From Phallusia mammillata (taxonomy: Eukaryota > Chordata > Ascidiacea > Phlebobranchia > Ascidiidae): a stretch of DNA of 64,000 nucleotides. The notes below the pieces were generated by a model that was not told where the DNA came from, did no database searches, and saw only the letters and a list, made by a program, of their open reading frames with translations. The stretch is from positions 124,001 through 188,000 of the forward strand of contig QLIY01000129.1 of NCBI GenBank assembly GCA_003260075.1, in the 5' to 3' direction. This document shows, piece by piece, positions 44,680-56,187 of this stretch. The first letter of the stretch is position 1. Every line of letters begins with the position of its first letter. The position numbers and the translations under genes are program-made.

Positions 44680-47248
44680 GCCAAAATGGGGAATGTGTTC
44701 TCTATAAGGGGGAGAAATGAAAAAGCCAGACGCTCTAACAGTGTTAAGCTCCATGCTCTTGTTTGTGTGTGACATGTCGTTGCGAATGTATATGATTATT
44801 TGCTGTATGTAGGTTTAAGTTTGGGGGGGGGGGTGAAAAAGCCAGACGCTCTAACAGTGTTAAGCTCCATGCTCTTGTGTGTGTGTGAGTGTCGTTGCGA
44901 ATGTATATGATTATTTGCTGTATGTAGGTTTAAGTTTTCATTGTGCCATATGTTCCACATTGCTATGTTAAAGCATTGAGAGTTTGGGCTTGATTCATCA
45001 ATTCTTTTGTCAAAGTTTCTTTGGGGAAATACTTTTGTCACTTTGGAAACTGAATGATTTTTGGGCCGACCTGTTTCCATTAAGCCAGTGGTTCTCAAAC
45101 TATATACTGATCGCGTACAACATAGTGACGTTGTCTATTGCTGCACACCACCAAAACTCCATTTGCATGGGTAGACTAAGAGCTAGGCTTGTTTATCTTG
45201 ACTGGGTTGGCCTATTTTTTAAACCAGCAAGCTTAGCAATTCCAATGGAATGCTCAAGACACAAGTTTTGCCCAAAACCAGCTACCCATGTACCACCTCA
45301 AGAGCTCTGGTGTACCTCGGGATGGGAACCACTGCTTTAAGCCAACATTTATGTTGACATTGTCTTACAAATGGGCTGAATCAGTCATCATAACTAAGGT
45401 CAATTAGCTGGTTAGCTAGTTGGTCTGCCAAGTAATGTATACTGCAAACTTCATATTATTTTGCCATGCAAGGCAATTGGATTGTATAGATAACAGTATA
45501 TGCTTTTCATCGTTCAATGCACCATAGGTGAATCATTTGTCCACGGTACCTTCAGTGCAAATAGTGTCGCCATCACATATCCAAGGCATAATTTCCATTG
45601 GCAAAACTGTGTCTTATTACGTAAGGCACAAAGTGTTGGATAATTGCCTGTAAAAATCATTTTTTTGTGTTGCAAGCATTTTAGTGCTGGTTTCTTTAAA
45701 GTTCACAAACTTACTTGTGTAAATTTTCCTGCAAAACCTCTGCTTGTATATTAACGCATTGTTCAAATTGTTTTTTTTTTCCATTTGTGCACAATTTAAC
45801 AACCTATTTGTTGGCCTTGAAATGCTTTGTACATAATAATAAATGTTTGGACTACAGTTAACCAAACAATATAAACTGTAATCTTTTGTTTCATTGCTTG
45901 TCATTGCATATAAATTTTTGACAAAGATCATGTTTATTGTAGGTATATGCAAATCTTTTTAGCACTACTAAACTAAATATATGTTCCAGTTTTGTAATGG
46001 AATTTCTTTGGTAAATTTTCCTTATACTTAACATGCATGTACTTACATGGTAACAGCCTTCAAATAACAGTTTTTTTATCAGACCTTCAAATTGTTATAA
46101 ATTTAGGCCAAAAAAAATCTCATGCTTTTTGGTGGTTTTAATGTACAATTCATGCAAGCTGATACCATTTTTTTGTTTTGTCTATTTCAATTGGTTTTAC
46201 CATATTATGTTTTCAATTTTATTATTTCAAGCTTTAGACCAAAACTTAATAATAAAGAAATAGTTAAGGGATGAATGAATGCACAGAACTTCTATTATTG
46301 CATTAAACAAATTTTCTTTATTTTGTTGTGTCACACTTGCGTAGTCGCTTTGATTTAATTGTTCACCTGTGCTGTTTTCTTTCCTTAAAAGTAAGGACTT
46401 TTGGTTTTTGCAAGCGGTGTGTGTCAATGTGAACTCAACAGCATTTGTCATTTTTGTCCAAGTGCCAACTTAAATGCGATAATAAGTGCCTAGAATTTGC
46501 ACTTTGCGCTGTTGGGTTCATTGTTGGAAATGCCATCAATGCGGATGTAAGGTTTCAAAATAAAAGTTTCACATTTTTTGATTGTACCAAGCTTTTACAG
46601 GCAGTGCTTGGGACAGTAAGAAATGCAGCACACTATGATGCATATATATCCAATACTTTTGCCTTTTTTGTTCTCACTAATAGGAACAAAATGTTCTTTG
46701 TTGCCATGGCATAATTTAAAAAACTTAAACATACTTTGTGGCACAATGTTTTGTGGAAAAAATTGTGGAAACTTACAATGCTGTTCTGTCACTGGATGGC
46801 AGTGTGGTGTTCTGCAACAAAAAAGAGGAACCATATCAAATTCCAGCATTTCAATTGTTATTGTAAGGAGAAAATATCTGAATGTGAAGTGTGGATGGGC
46901 AAATACCATATCCAAGTGGTGCAACTGTATTGACGTAAATATAGTCAGTGTTGAATGCAAATATTTGTAATGATAAATCATAAACTTCAAATAAAAGTAT
47001 TACCATGTATGCTGTTTCGTTGTTTAAGTCTATGTAAAGTGCCTAAATCTTTTTTGTTTTTGTCTTTTTAGTTAACAGTTTTGTATAAAAAAAATCAAAA
47101 ACTTTGGTTGAGATGGTTTAAATTGTGGATGCTAAAATGTGTTCAGGTTTGTTGCATGCAATATGTTCTGTTAACTTGTTGAGATGAAAGATTAAAAAAT
47201 ATAATTTGAACATAGTTTTAATGCACTGTTAACATTCAATCTTTACAG
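44680..47248 (+). other. TRAF3IP2 3' untranslated region and spacer
   Basis: After the stop, AATAAA signals occur at 45838-45843 and 46990-46995. A poly-G joined duplication lies at 44717-44940 (G run 44823-44833), and a hAT-like element at 45086-45334. I see no coding exon that would serve as a separate 5' end for the second SEFIR unit. Confidence 0.5.
45086..45334. mobile_element. hAT-like element in the TRAF3IP2 3' region
   Basis: The ends CAGTGGTTCTCAAACT and GGGATGGGAACCACTG are inverted. The flanks CATTAAGC and CTTTAAGC match at seven of eight positions. Confidence 0.8.
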
Positions 47249-49703
47249 TTTTTGCAACCTACAACACTGAAGGTGAAGGAACTACTGATCAGATTTTTTC
47301 ATGCGTCCAGTATTTAAAACAGAATGGAATCAAAGTGTACTTGGATAGCACTGAAAACAAAATCAGAGGAACGTCAATTTGTGATTGGATTGATACAAAG
47401 CTAGAGGAGGCAAGTTCAGGACAGTCTTCGCCTTGTTTTCTGTGACATGTATACATATTGCACTTCGGATTTGTTAGTTACACTCAGGGTTGCCATTTAC
47501 ATGGACCTTAAAATAAGGACAACCGAAGAATTAAATTTTCTTATGAAACAAAACAGACTTTTGAACAAATCTTTGCATTTGTACAAGCATTATTGCCAGA
47601 AACAATCTGTTCCAGCAATGCCTAGTTCGTAGTAAATATGTCGTTCATCTCACAACAGCTCAGGTCTAGGTTTATGTTTACTTGAAGCAGGGATTTGACT
47701 TGTAATTGTTGAAAATCTAACGTCAAAAACAAGGACATTTCTTAGAAATAAGGATAATATTTTTTTCTAAGACATTGCCCTTTAAATAAGGACAAATCTT
47801 GGAAATACGGATGGTGTGGCAACCCTGGTTATTTAACAAATTTGTCGTTCAACTGGTGTAATGCTAAACAAAATACTTATTGTTGTTATTAAGAGCAAAA
47901 ATGCAAGATTCTTGATTTAGCATTACACCATTTGAATGACAAATTTGTTAAATATGCAACCTGGTGGATGAAACGCTTGTTCAGTAAACCCTGGTTGTAC
48001 TGCTTAAAAAGAAAATGCATGTTTTTTTCTGCAGTGCAAACTGGTCATTATGTTTATCAATGAACATTACTTGGCCCAAATCAAAAATGAGGAAAATTTA
48101 GAGGACATAGAAGACATAGCAGAGTATCAGCATCAGTTGCATACAACATACATCTACAGAAGACTTCATAGGCAATACATAGAAAGTCATTCATTTAATT
48201 ACACAGTACTGCCTGTCATATTGAAAGGCTGTCAACTAGTAAGTGTAATTCCATAATGTCATTAATTACTCCTAAGGTTTCAAACAGTACTTTCCGTACA
48301 ACCTGCAAACCAGTTAGCCTGGTAGTTTATTGAATCGCTTAATTAAAAAAAAAAACTTAAAAAAAAAAACTGTTTAAGACTGTCAGTTGATATCACCAGG
48401 GAGTAGAATTGGGACTGAACCCAAACTCATGAACCTGTTTGTGCGGTTTATTTCATTAAACCCGAACTGCCAAGTACAATTTTCTTAAAACCCAAACTGG
48501 AGTTAAACTCAATATTTTGTTTGGTGTTGGATATGAACCGAACCTTTAAAAATGCAGTCTGCATTATGTTTTAAAAAAACTGAACCCCCCAAAACAAAAC
48601 GTAGTACCATATTTTACGGACCATAAGGCACAATTTAAATCATTTTTTTCCTCATAAATTGATCGTGCGCCTTATAAGCCGGTGCGCCTAAGGTATGGAT
48701 CAAGTAGTGCTTTATTGCCTACACTCAAAACCAGGACTGATACTATTGTACGGTAACCATGCTTTATACGGTAACCCATACTCCTTAAAATACATTGTGT
48801 TCTATAGCCTGGTGCGCCTTATGTATGAACAAAAAACTAATCAAAGCAATTTATTGACAGTGCGCCTTATAATTGGGTGCGCTTTATGGTCTGTAAAATA
48901 CGGTAAACCCCAACCTGAACCTATACGACAAGCGGTTCGACTCCCTGGATATAACTTAATACAGGGGTGTGCAACATTTTTCGTCGGTGGGCCGTTTAAC
49001 CAATTTCAGACCTCAAGCGAGGGCCACATAACTTTTTTTTTGTGTGCACAATAAATTCGAAATTCTTCCAAAAGCATCAATGAATTTATTTTCTACAACG
49101 TACGGAGTTTTAGCACAACACTGGCTTTCGCAACAAAATAATTGTTTACTAGACAAAGGGAATTGTTATGCCACATTCGGTGAAGTAGGTTACTTGCTGT
49201 AACTGCTGCATGATTCAACGGTTGGAAAACGCTGATTTAGCTTATATTTGTTACGTATAGCAACTTAGGAGATTTACCAAAAACTAATTGAAAATTATGC
49301 TAAATTCTCAGAAGAATTGCATTTTTTTATCTTTTTGTTGGGCTGTATGTTGCACGCCCCTGACTTATATGATAGGCACTTAAAGTGTTTAAAACTCAAT
49401 GTTTAAAAAAGAAACCTGTACACGTTTGACTTATGTACATTATGTGGCAGTATTACTCTGTAGAACACCCTAAAAAGCTTCATGCTTCAATCTACAGATA
49501 CATGAAGTTGCTTTGTAAACTAATTCTCATATATACCTATTTAGAAAGTGACTCTTTATTTTTAGAAGCACATTCCTGATTGGTTGAAGGACACTGTCTT
49601 TTACCAGTGGCCTAAGAACCGCCATGCATTAGTGAATCGCATCAAGATGAACAATTCTAGCTGGCCAGAACTTGGGGAGTTGGAGAGTCTGTCTTTGGTT
49701 TAA
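47249..49703 (+). CDS. Second SEFIR-domain unit, three exons, N-terminus not found
   Basis: Three exons encode a diverged SEFIR domain collinear with the upstream one: 47249-47409 (VFATYNTEGEGTT to DWIDTKLEE), 48035-48238 (CKLVIMFINEHYL to VILKGCQL) and 49566-49703 (KHIPDWLKDTVFYQWPKN to the stop). The match runs block for block: VFITY/VFATY, TKYIYRRIHNEYI/TTYIYRRLHRQYI, IPVLL/LPVIL, HIPHWL/HIPDWL, YSWPK/YQWPK. The first intron has a GC donor (GAG then GCAAGT). Only that site keeps the frame. The entry phase is 1, as in the first SEFIR exon, so these exons could be alternative 3' ends of the TRAF3IP2 gene or a separate tandem gene whose 5' exons I cannot see. A role in IL-17-like signalling is inferred from the domain. 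Confidence 0.8.
47485..47827. mobile_element. hAT-like element between SEFIR exons
   Basis: The ends CAGGGTTGCCATTT and TGGTGTGGCAACCCTG are inverted. The flanks GTTACACT and GTTATTTA share only the first four bases, so the target duplication is doubtful. Confidence 0.6.
47830..47995. repeat. Foldback repeat in the second SEFIR locus
   Basis: AACAAATTTGTCGTTCAACT followed by GGTGTAATGCTAA (about 47834-47870) returns as its reverse complement at about 47918-47952. This would give a stem of about 35 bases with a short loop. One arm is shared with 21622-21750. Confidence 0.75.
48605..48905. mobile_element. MITE, second copy of the TACCGTATTTTACGGAC family
   Basis: The ends TACCATATTTTACGGACC and GGTCTGTAAAATACGGTA are inverted. 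The interior matches 28581-28876 (GTGCGCCTTAT motifs) in inverted orientation. It is non-coding and lies in the intron before the last SEFIR exon. Confidence 0.85.
48962..49362. mobile_element. hAT-like element
   Basis: The ends CAGGGGTGTGCAACATT and TATGTTGCACGCCCCTG are inverted. The flanks ACTTAATA and ACTTATAT are only partly alike. The interior near the left end has GGTGGGCCGTTTAACC. It lies in the same intron as the previous element. Confidence 0.75.
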
Positions 49704-49705
49704 AC

Positions 49706-50004
49706 CAGGGGTGGGCAACCTAAGCGAGCAACTTTTGAGCAGCCCGTGACGGGTATTTTATTTTCAACGACCGGACGGAATGTGTGTGTTAAATCTTATT
49801 TTTGTACCTAAGAGTTGTTACATTAAACGTTGATAGTCTTTAGTTTATTACTAAGAATAGGTATTGTTGCATACAAAGTTTAAAATAATTGTGCATTTGA
49901 CTTTGTCTACACTTTTATGTTATTGCATGACCATCGCTGCTGCCCGCCTCCACAATATATCACTACATTTTGGCCCGCGCATGCAAAAAGGGGGCCCACC
50001 TTTG
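49706..50004. mobile_element. hAT-like element inserted at the SEFIR stop codon
   Basis: The element begins CAGGGGTGGGCAACC and ends near GGGCCCACCTTTG. The target duplication GTTTAAAC is perfect (49698-49705, 50005-50012) and contains the TAA stop (49701-49703) of the last SEFIR exon. The element therefore forms the start of the 3' untranslated region. Confidence 0.85.
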
Positions 50005-50476
50005 GTTTAAACAGTGGGAGAGGAAGAATGTTGCTCTGTTGAAGCAGACATATTTTTAGTTGAAAAACAATGGTTTACACTCCTTTGAAAACTGTTTTTT
50101 TTGCACTGATATATCTTGATGGAAAGATATTTTGGTTTTGTGTATTTTTTTAGGCTTTCTTGTATATGCAATAAGACTTTGTTATTAACTCATTGGTGTT
50201 GATGTTCGATCCAAGAAAGTTCTTTTGTATTGGTTTTGCCTATGTGTGTAAACTACCATTAATGCTTCACTTTGCACCCTAATCTTCAGTTGGTGCTATA
50301 ATTATATTTGTGTGACATGCTAAGTCCTCTTGTGCCTCAAGCCATGGTTTCAAGAAACAATTGTATAGAGCGTATTTGCAATGCAAATTGGGGTGCTTTA
50401 TCCGTCAATATGCTTTTCGTATTTTTGAAGGCAAAAACAATCAATCCATTTCATAAAATGGTGGTAAAATATAAAG

Positions 50477-50482
50477 TTTATT
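50477..50482 (-). terminator. Poly(A) signal of the AMPK beta gene
   Basis: AATAAA on the minus strand lies about 160 bases after the AMPK beta stop codon, the expected spacing for cleavage and polyadenylation. Confidence 0.55.
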
Positions 50483-50641
50483 CACACGATAGTGACGCCA
50501 GAACAAACCACAGCAACACACACAAGAAAAAAGATGATTATGAAAACATACAAAAACGTCCTTTGAGAATCAAAGACACTTAGTGTTTTGACGTACAATG
50601 TGATGTTGATTAAGTTCTATTTTGAGAAGAGCACCTTGAAA

Positions 50642-53568
50642 TTAAATTGGTTTGTATAGCAAAGTAGTAACAAACTTCTTTTTGTAACGGTGGGTGGCAC
50701 TTAATGCCATTACCCCGTCCTTGATGGAAAGAGCATACATGTGGTTTAACATCACATGTTGCGGCTCTGGCAGTAATGAAGGTTCAAACTGAAACGAAAA
50801 CATTTTTTTTTGCAAATTACAAATGTCAGTCTTCGTAATAAAGTTAACCTATGGCAAAACTATGGTCTATACATAAACATACATGGCATATATTACTAAA
50901 TAGTTAACATAACTGCCTTGTACCCATGAGTTTAAGAGATCTAACTGCCACTTTAAATTACCATCACCTCATGTTGAAAAATAAAAAAAACAATGATCCA
51001 GCAAATTTTCAAGGGAGACTAGAGCTTGCAAGTGAACTTGTGAGCATAACACACATTAGGGCAGTGCCGACCAAGGCAGAACAGACAATAGTTTGATCAC
51101 CTTGCTTAAAATAGTTTATGCTGATCATCAGCACAAATATAGAAGTTAGAACATGAAATATTACAGTGATTTAAATCAAACTGACAACTTTAAACTGGTT
51201 TGTACAATTGAAAAGATGTGAGCAGTTTAGTCCATGAATAAGCCCAAACCAAACATATTTTTGGACATTGTTCAGAAGTACCATTACAAGAATGCAATGC
51301 TTTATCACTACACTTACTGATAAGTCTACATCTTGATTTAGGAGCACTTTATTGAGAAGATGTGGCGGAAGTGAGGGTGGATGAAGATTTGAATCTTCCA
51401 TTAAACTTCTAGGAACATCTTGGCTGTAGTCCCCAGCATTTGAGAGGTAATCTAAATATTAAGCAGTTCAATTACAATGTTACATAGAAAATGTATTGAA
51501 TTGGTAACAAATCATAATGTTGAAAATTTACTTGTGTTGTCAAATTTGTTTCCAGTTGAGTCATAAGCTAGTGCTTCAAATACTTCGAAGTCTGAAGGTT
51601 TCACTTCTAAGTAGTTATTTACAGTTCCCATATCATTTTGCTTCGTAGGCTGAAAAACAAACGCACAACTCCATTGCAAAATTCTACACTGTTATGTTAA
51701 ACATACATGTTAAGCGAAAAGCAAGTTTTATGGAAAATATATTTATTAATGTTGGAAATTTTGAATTGCCTGAAAGATTGGATTGTATTATTTTGAAACC
51801 GGGCATGAAAATGGTACATAGCAGTACAGAAACACTACACTAGTGCCACATAATCGGGAATCAGCTGCAAAAACTCGCAGTTGAAAATACGCCAATGCAA
51901 AAATAAGTTTGCACATAAAAAGAAAATAACATTATAGATACCTCTTGGGGGTCAACCTTCCAGTTCCCATCAACCAGAAACTTGTATTCATGCACAGGGG
52001 GGGGGGGAATCGGAAAACGGCTGCAAAAACTCGCAGTTGAAAATTCGCCAATGAAAAAATAAGTTTGCACATAAAAAGAAAATAACATTATTGATACCTC
52101 TTGAGGGTCAACCTTCCAGTTCCCATCAACCAGAAACTTGTATTCATGCACACCGGCAGGCAAATCGACCACGGCCACAAAATCATCGTGACTCCTATTT
52201 AGTCGAAGTTTGTTCTGCCATTTGTCATATGACCCCGAAATGTACACCTGCCAATCATAAAATGGTTAGATACTAAAAAAATTATTCAGGGTTAGGCGTT
52301 CTCAAAATGGGCGACAGTGACCCATTTGGGCGGAAATAGGGATTTGAAAATTTAGTTTGTCTAGTTAATAACCAACACAAGCAGTTGGTTTAAATGTTTC
52401 AGTAGGTATGTATTTGTGTTGCATTTTGTCAAATATGCGTTTTCAAATCTTCTAGCTTTGAAATGACACAGAAAGAAACATAATACACCATGTCAAATAC
52501 ATACACTTAGTAAAAGAATTTTGGTCAAGAGAATTTCTGAGTTTCACATATTATTTACTATTGTAATTGCAAGTGTGTTTTATTTACCTCTTTTCCACCT
52601 CCGTTCCATCTAATTACTGGGGGGGGGGAACCTGCCAATCATAAAATGGTTATACACAAATTGTTATTCAGGGTTAGGCGTTCTCAAAATGGGTGACAGT
52701 GACCCATTTGGGCATTTGCATTTCATTTGGGCGGAAATAGGGATTTGAAAATTTCGTTTGTCTAGTTAATAACCAACACAAGCAGTTAGTTTAAATGTTT
52801 CAGTAGGTATGTATTTATGTTGCATTTTGTCAAATATGCGTTTTCAAATCTTCTGGCTTTGAAATGACACAGAAAGTAACATAATACACTTTGTCAAATA
52901 CATACACTAAATAAAAGAATTTTGGTCAAGATAATTTCTATGAGTTTCACATATTATTTACTACTGTAGTTGCAGGTGTGTTTTATTTACCTCTTTTCCA
53001 CCTCCTTTCCATCTGATGACTGCTGGAACTTTTTTAACTTCAGACCCTGGAATGTCAGATCCCACCAGTTCAGACTAAAACACAACCAGTTATGAGTGCT
53101 GTTTGTTGCAATAATTTTTGTTTGTTGCATTAGTTCAGTAAGCTTGGCAGGCAAGTCTAGTTGTGTTATGTCCACAATAAATCCAAGATGGCTGCCTAGT
53201 TGTTAGTTAGTTTGGCATTTAATTAAAACGTTTGTGGCAATTTTGACTAAAAAAAATTAAGTGGATAGAGGAAATTTATATGCTTAATACTCGTGTATTT
53301 CTAGCCTACATAATACAGTATCCTGTAATCCTGGTTTCTAAAAAAGTTGAATTGTAAGCCAAGCAGAAAATAGCTAGTCTTGCTGCACAAAAACATTGCA
53401 CAATTTAAAGAGTTTCGAGTCCAGAATACCGACCGCTAGAATTTCATTGTGATCTGGAAACACAAAACCAGAGTCATCCATAGGGGAGCCATCAATATTG
53501 TGTCCTGGATGTCCATCACCACCACTCTGTGAATCATCTAAAGACCTTTTGGCGGGAGTGTTTCCCAT
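50642..53568 (-). CDS. PRKAB1/2-like: AMP-activated protein kinase beta subunit
   Basis: The beta subunit scaffolds the AMPK trimer and binds glycogen. Exons are 53568-53434, 53074-52991, 52247-52098, 51649-51532, 51451-51318, 50788-50642. They join in phase to 255 residues (human beta about 270). The start is MGNTPAKRS, with the second-position glycine expected for N-myristoylation. The carbohydrate-binding module runs from VIRWKGGGKE through VYISGSYDKW to GVHEYKFLVDGNWKVDPQE, with the key tryptophans present. A serine in NRSHDDF (about residue 92) aligns with Ser108 of vertebrate beta1. The C-terminal alpha/gamma-binding region ends HVMLNHMYALSIKDGVMALS and THRYKKKFVTTLLYKPI. Exon 1's donor (GCG then GTCGGT) is weak but is the site that preserves phase. 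The 3' half of the third exon is repeated across a poly-G run. One vertebrate-type gene seems to stand for both beta1 and beta2. Confidence 0.94.
51853..52147. repeat. Half-copy of the AMPK beta CBM exon, joined by poly-G
   Basis: The 3' part of the carbohydrate-binding exon with its donor, plus about 85 intron bases, is present at 51853-51996 and again within 52008-52155. The G run 51997-52007 separates them. The left copy encodes VHEYKFLVDGNWKVDPQE but has no splice acceptor. Confidence 0.88.
52248..52990. repeat. Direct duplication joined by poly-G in an AMPK beta intron
   Basis: The block starting CCTGCCAATCATAAAATGGTTA (about 52248) runs to 52618. It is repeated from 52629 to about 52990 across the G run 52619-52628. 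The left copy even includes a partial copy of the next exon's donor end (CCTCTTTTCCACCTCC). The copies differ by indels and substitutions. Confidence 0.88.
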
Positions 53569-54029
53569 TTTTCAATACATCAACTAATACACAGATGTGA
53601 TATGTCTACTTTGTATTTTACTTATTTGTAACCTGTGATACATGATTAAATTTTATGGTTATTACAATGATATACCAAACCACTTCTGCAAACAATTTGA
53701 CAATTCTTTTTTATTGTAAGAAAACGCAGTTTCATAACAAGGTTTGGCAAGTTACCTTGACTTGTCTGTTTGATTGAGTTGAGTTTATTGATAATAATCA
53801 TCAGTAAACTCATATTTTATGGCTATGCTATTTGCTAAGGCGTTTATTTTCAAAAACTGTTCGGTTAAATGCTGTTAATTTTTGGAAATCAACTTGCAAC
53901 GATCAGCGAAAAGTACTATACACATAAAAAACACGTTTATCCTGGTTTGGGCTTTGCCTTTGCAAACTCCCCAATGTAAACAAACAAATATTCCATAGAA
54001 ATAACATTAACCGCCAGATTTTATGACGT

Positions 54030-54086
<57 letters not shown>
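54030..54086. repeat. 57-base poly-G tract
   Basis: This is an uninterrupted G run upstream of the AMPK beta start. It is the only one of the four long tracts that reads G on the plus strand, in keeping with the short runs around it. No flanking direct copy is evident. Confidence 0.95.
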
Positions 54087-54087
<1 letters not shown>

Positions 54088-54224
54088 GTGAAGTACTGGG
54101 AATCAAAAGTCGCCCACAAAATTTAATTACCCATCTGATCATTTGGTGTAAGATGCATGATGAATCACCTTTGTCGTGAGGTTTAATCACCGTCTTCCGC
54201 TTTCTTGGACACAAGACCTGCGAT

Positions 54225-54526
54225 CACCGTATTTACTCGATTGTAAGCTGCACGCTGGAAATACATCTTACTGTTGTTACATAGTATAAATATTCGCCCA
54301 TATCTGTTAGTCACGTTGATAATTGTATCCAGCAGAACGTATAGGCTATGGACGTATAATCTGTACATGCATACCAGTTTTGAACCCCAAATAAGTTAAA
54401 AGTTGGAGTGTAGAAATAATGTCGGTATAAAATAAAAATGTAAGCCGCCCTCGATTATAAGCCGCACAAACGACAGGTAAAATAAAAACAATATAGGTCG
54501 CGGCTTGCAATCGAGTAAATCCGGTA
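54225..54526. mobile_element. MITE with ACCGTATTTACTCGATTGTAAGC ends
   Basis: The left end ACCGTATTTACTCGATTGTA and right end GCAATCGAGTAAATCCGGTA are inverted repeats. The interior has GCCGCCCTCGATTATAAGCC. The same family occurs at 62600-63622 and in decayed form at 42926-43195. Confidence 0.82.
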
Positions 54527-55404
54527 ATTAGAATATGACACATGTAATAAGCTGTTTTATTTCTAATCAGTAATCACGTATACAATTTCAAACACTAATG
54601 AATTTTCTGTTTGCCTGTACTCACTTTATAAATATATTTAAGGAGAAGCAAAACTTGTAGATTTTTTTAACTTACCCACCTTTTCTAAGGAAAATCTGTT
54701 GACCCACGCTAACAATACAGAACAGACACAACACACTGTAGCTGCGAGCGGGATAATGTTTATTTATTGCACGCAGTCAAAATGCTTAGCTAGCCTATAT
54801 AGACTGTTGGAGCTACATGGCTAAAATTGGACAGTACCCAAAACCACAGATATCGTTACTGTCACCTAAGCTATAAGCACCGTTGCCACCCAAAACAGTA
54901 AAATGAAGATCAGTAAATTTGACCACTTATCCCAAGGGGTTAAGGTATAAGCGCAACGTTGCAATATGTTTGTAAAGAAAGAACAAAGTGTTTTATATAT
55001 TGCCAGCGTACGGTGACATTGGCAAAGTAGTGCGTCGTTTTTCACAGAACATAGAGATTGTAGAAATAACGAACAATGTTCAATTGCCTTACAATCGTTT
55101 AACGATTTAATTGGATAGAAGCTTAATCGGAACTTTAAAGGTTTTTTTTCTATTGTCATTCGAACGAGTGTTTGAAAACTTTTTATCAGCACACAGATTC
55201 AAACGGATAGTGTCAAAAAACAGAGACCCAAAATGCCGTTGTAGGATCAACAACAGCAAACACATTTTCACTTTTAAGACAAATGTCGTGTGCGTTATGT
55301 TTGCACATCATAAAGACTAGAAAAAACTCGGCACAAACTTTCATAAAAGCACACTTGGAAGCACAAGTTTTTCGACACGAAAATGTAACAAAAACTACCA
55401 ACTT

Positions 55405-55515
55405 TATAGCGTACCTCTGCTCAACGAATTCGAATTGTTTAGTGAAACGTACTAGAATGTAGTTAAATATGCCAGACTCCGATTTCGTAGCACTGTATTT
55501 TTTTCGGAATTTGGT
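55405..55515 (-). CDS. Possible orphan exon, present twice
   Basis: On the minus strand a frame opens after TTTTTCTTAG with TKFRKKYSATKSESGIFNY and continues to a GTACGC donor near 55413. The poly-G linked copy near 55621-55721 keeps the same frame and borders, with a few replacements (A to V, I to V, EQ to KM). No ATG and no partner exons were found, and I recognise no family. It may be an unplaced exon or a chance open frame. Confidence 0.2.
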
Positions 55516-56187
55516 CAAAACCTAAGAAAAACGCATAAGGGGGGGGGGGTAAAAGCACACTTGGAAGCACAAGTTTTTCGACGCGAAAATGTAACAAAAA
55601 CTACCAACTTTATAGCGTACCTCATTTTAACGAATTCGAATTGTTTAGTGAAACGTACTAGAACGTAGTTAAATATGCCAGACTCCGATTTCGTAACACT
55701 GTATTTTTTTCGGAATTTGGTCAAAACCTAAGAAAAACGCATAAGGACCAAATTGTGTCTTTTTCTCTTTACACAAATTTCATATGTTTATTATAGGTGC
55801 TACTAGATAGTGAATACATCGGCATTTTTATGTTCATTAGGTCCCCAACTGTCAAAATTGGTTAGGCGACTCCTATGCCATTTTGTCTCATTGTAAACGA
55901 TTGCTGTTTTTTTGCTCAAAAAAAAAGCATTGAAATTGTAATACTTTACTTAACCCCCTTTTGCAGATTATTTTGGCTCAGTTTAACCGTACAAAACAAC
56001 ATGTGTCGGAATGTAGAGTTTCAAAACCGAAAATTTAGGTTGCAACATGGTACAAACCTCTTTTCAATCAAAGGCTTCTATCAAACCTAGCTTCCTATAA
56101 TATACATATATATGTAACAAGAAAAGACGAATAATAAATAAAAAGAAGCAAATTGGACTCAGTAAGTCACTTAACATGGAGTTTATG

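Larger units (their letters stand above)
53569..56187. other. Spacer between AMPK beta and TBC1D22
   Basis: It contains a 57-base poly-G tract (54030-54086), a MITE (54225-54526) and a poly-G joined duplication (55346-55538 and 55550-55742). The duplicated block holds a possible exon pair listed separately. I see no other gene. Confidence 0.5.

Noticed and set aside
47404-47420. Ordinary GT donor (CAA then GTTCAG) for the first exon of the second SEFIR unit
   Set aside because: It shifts the next exon out of frame to an early stop. The GC donor keeps homology with the first SEFIR unit.
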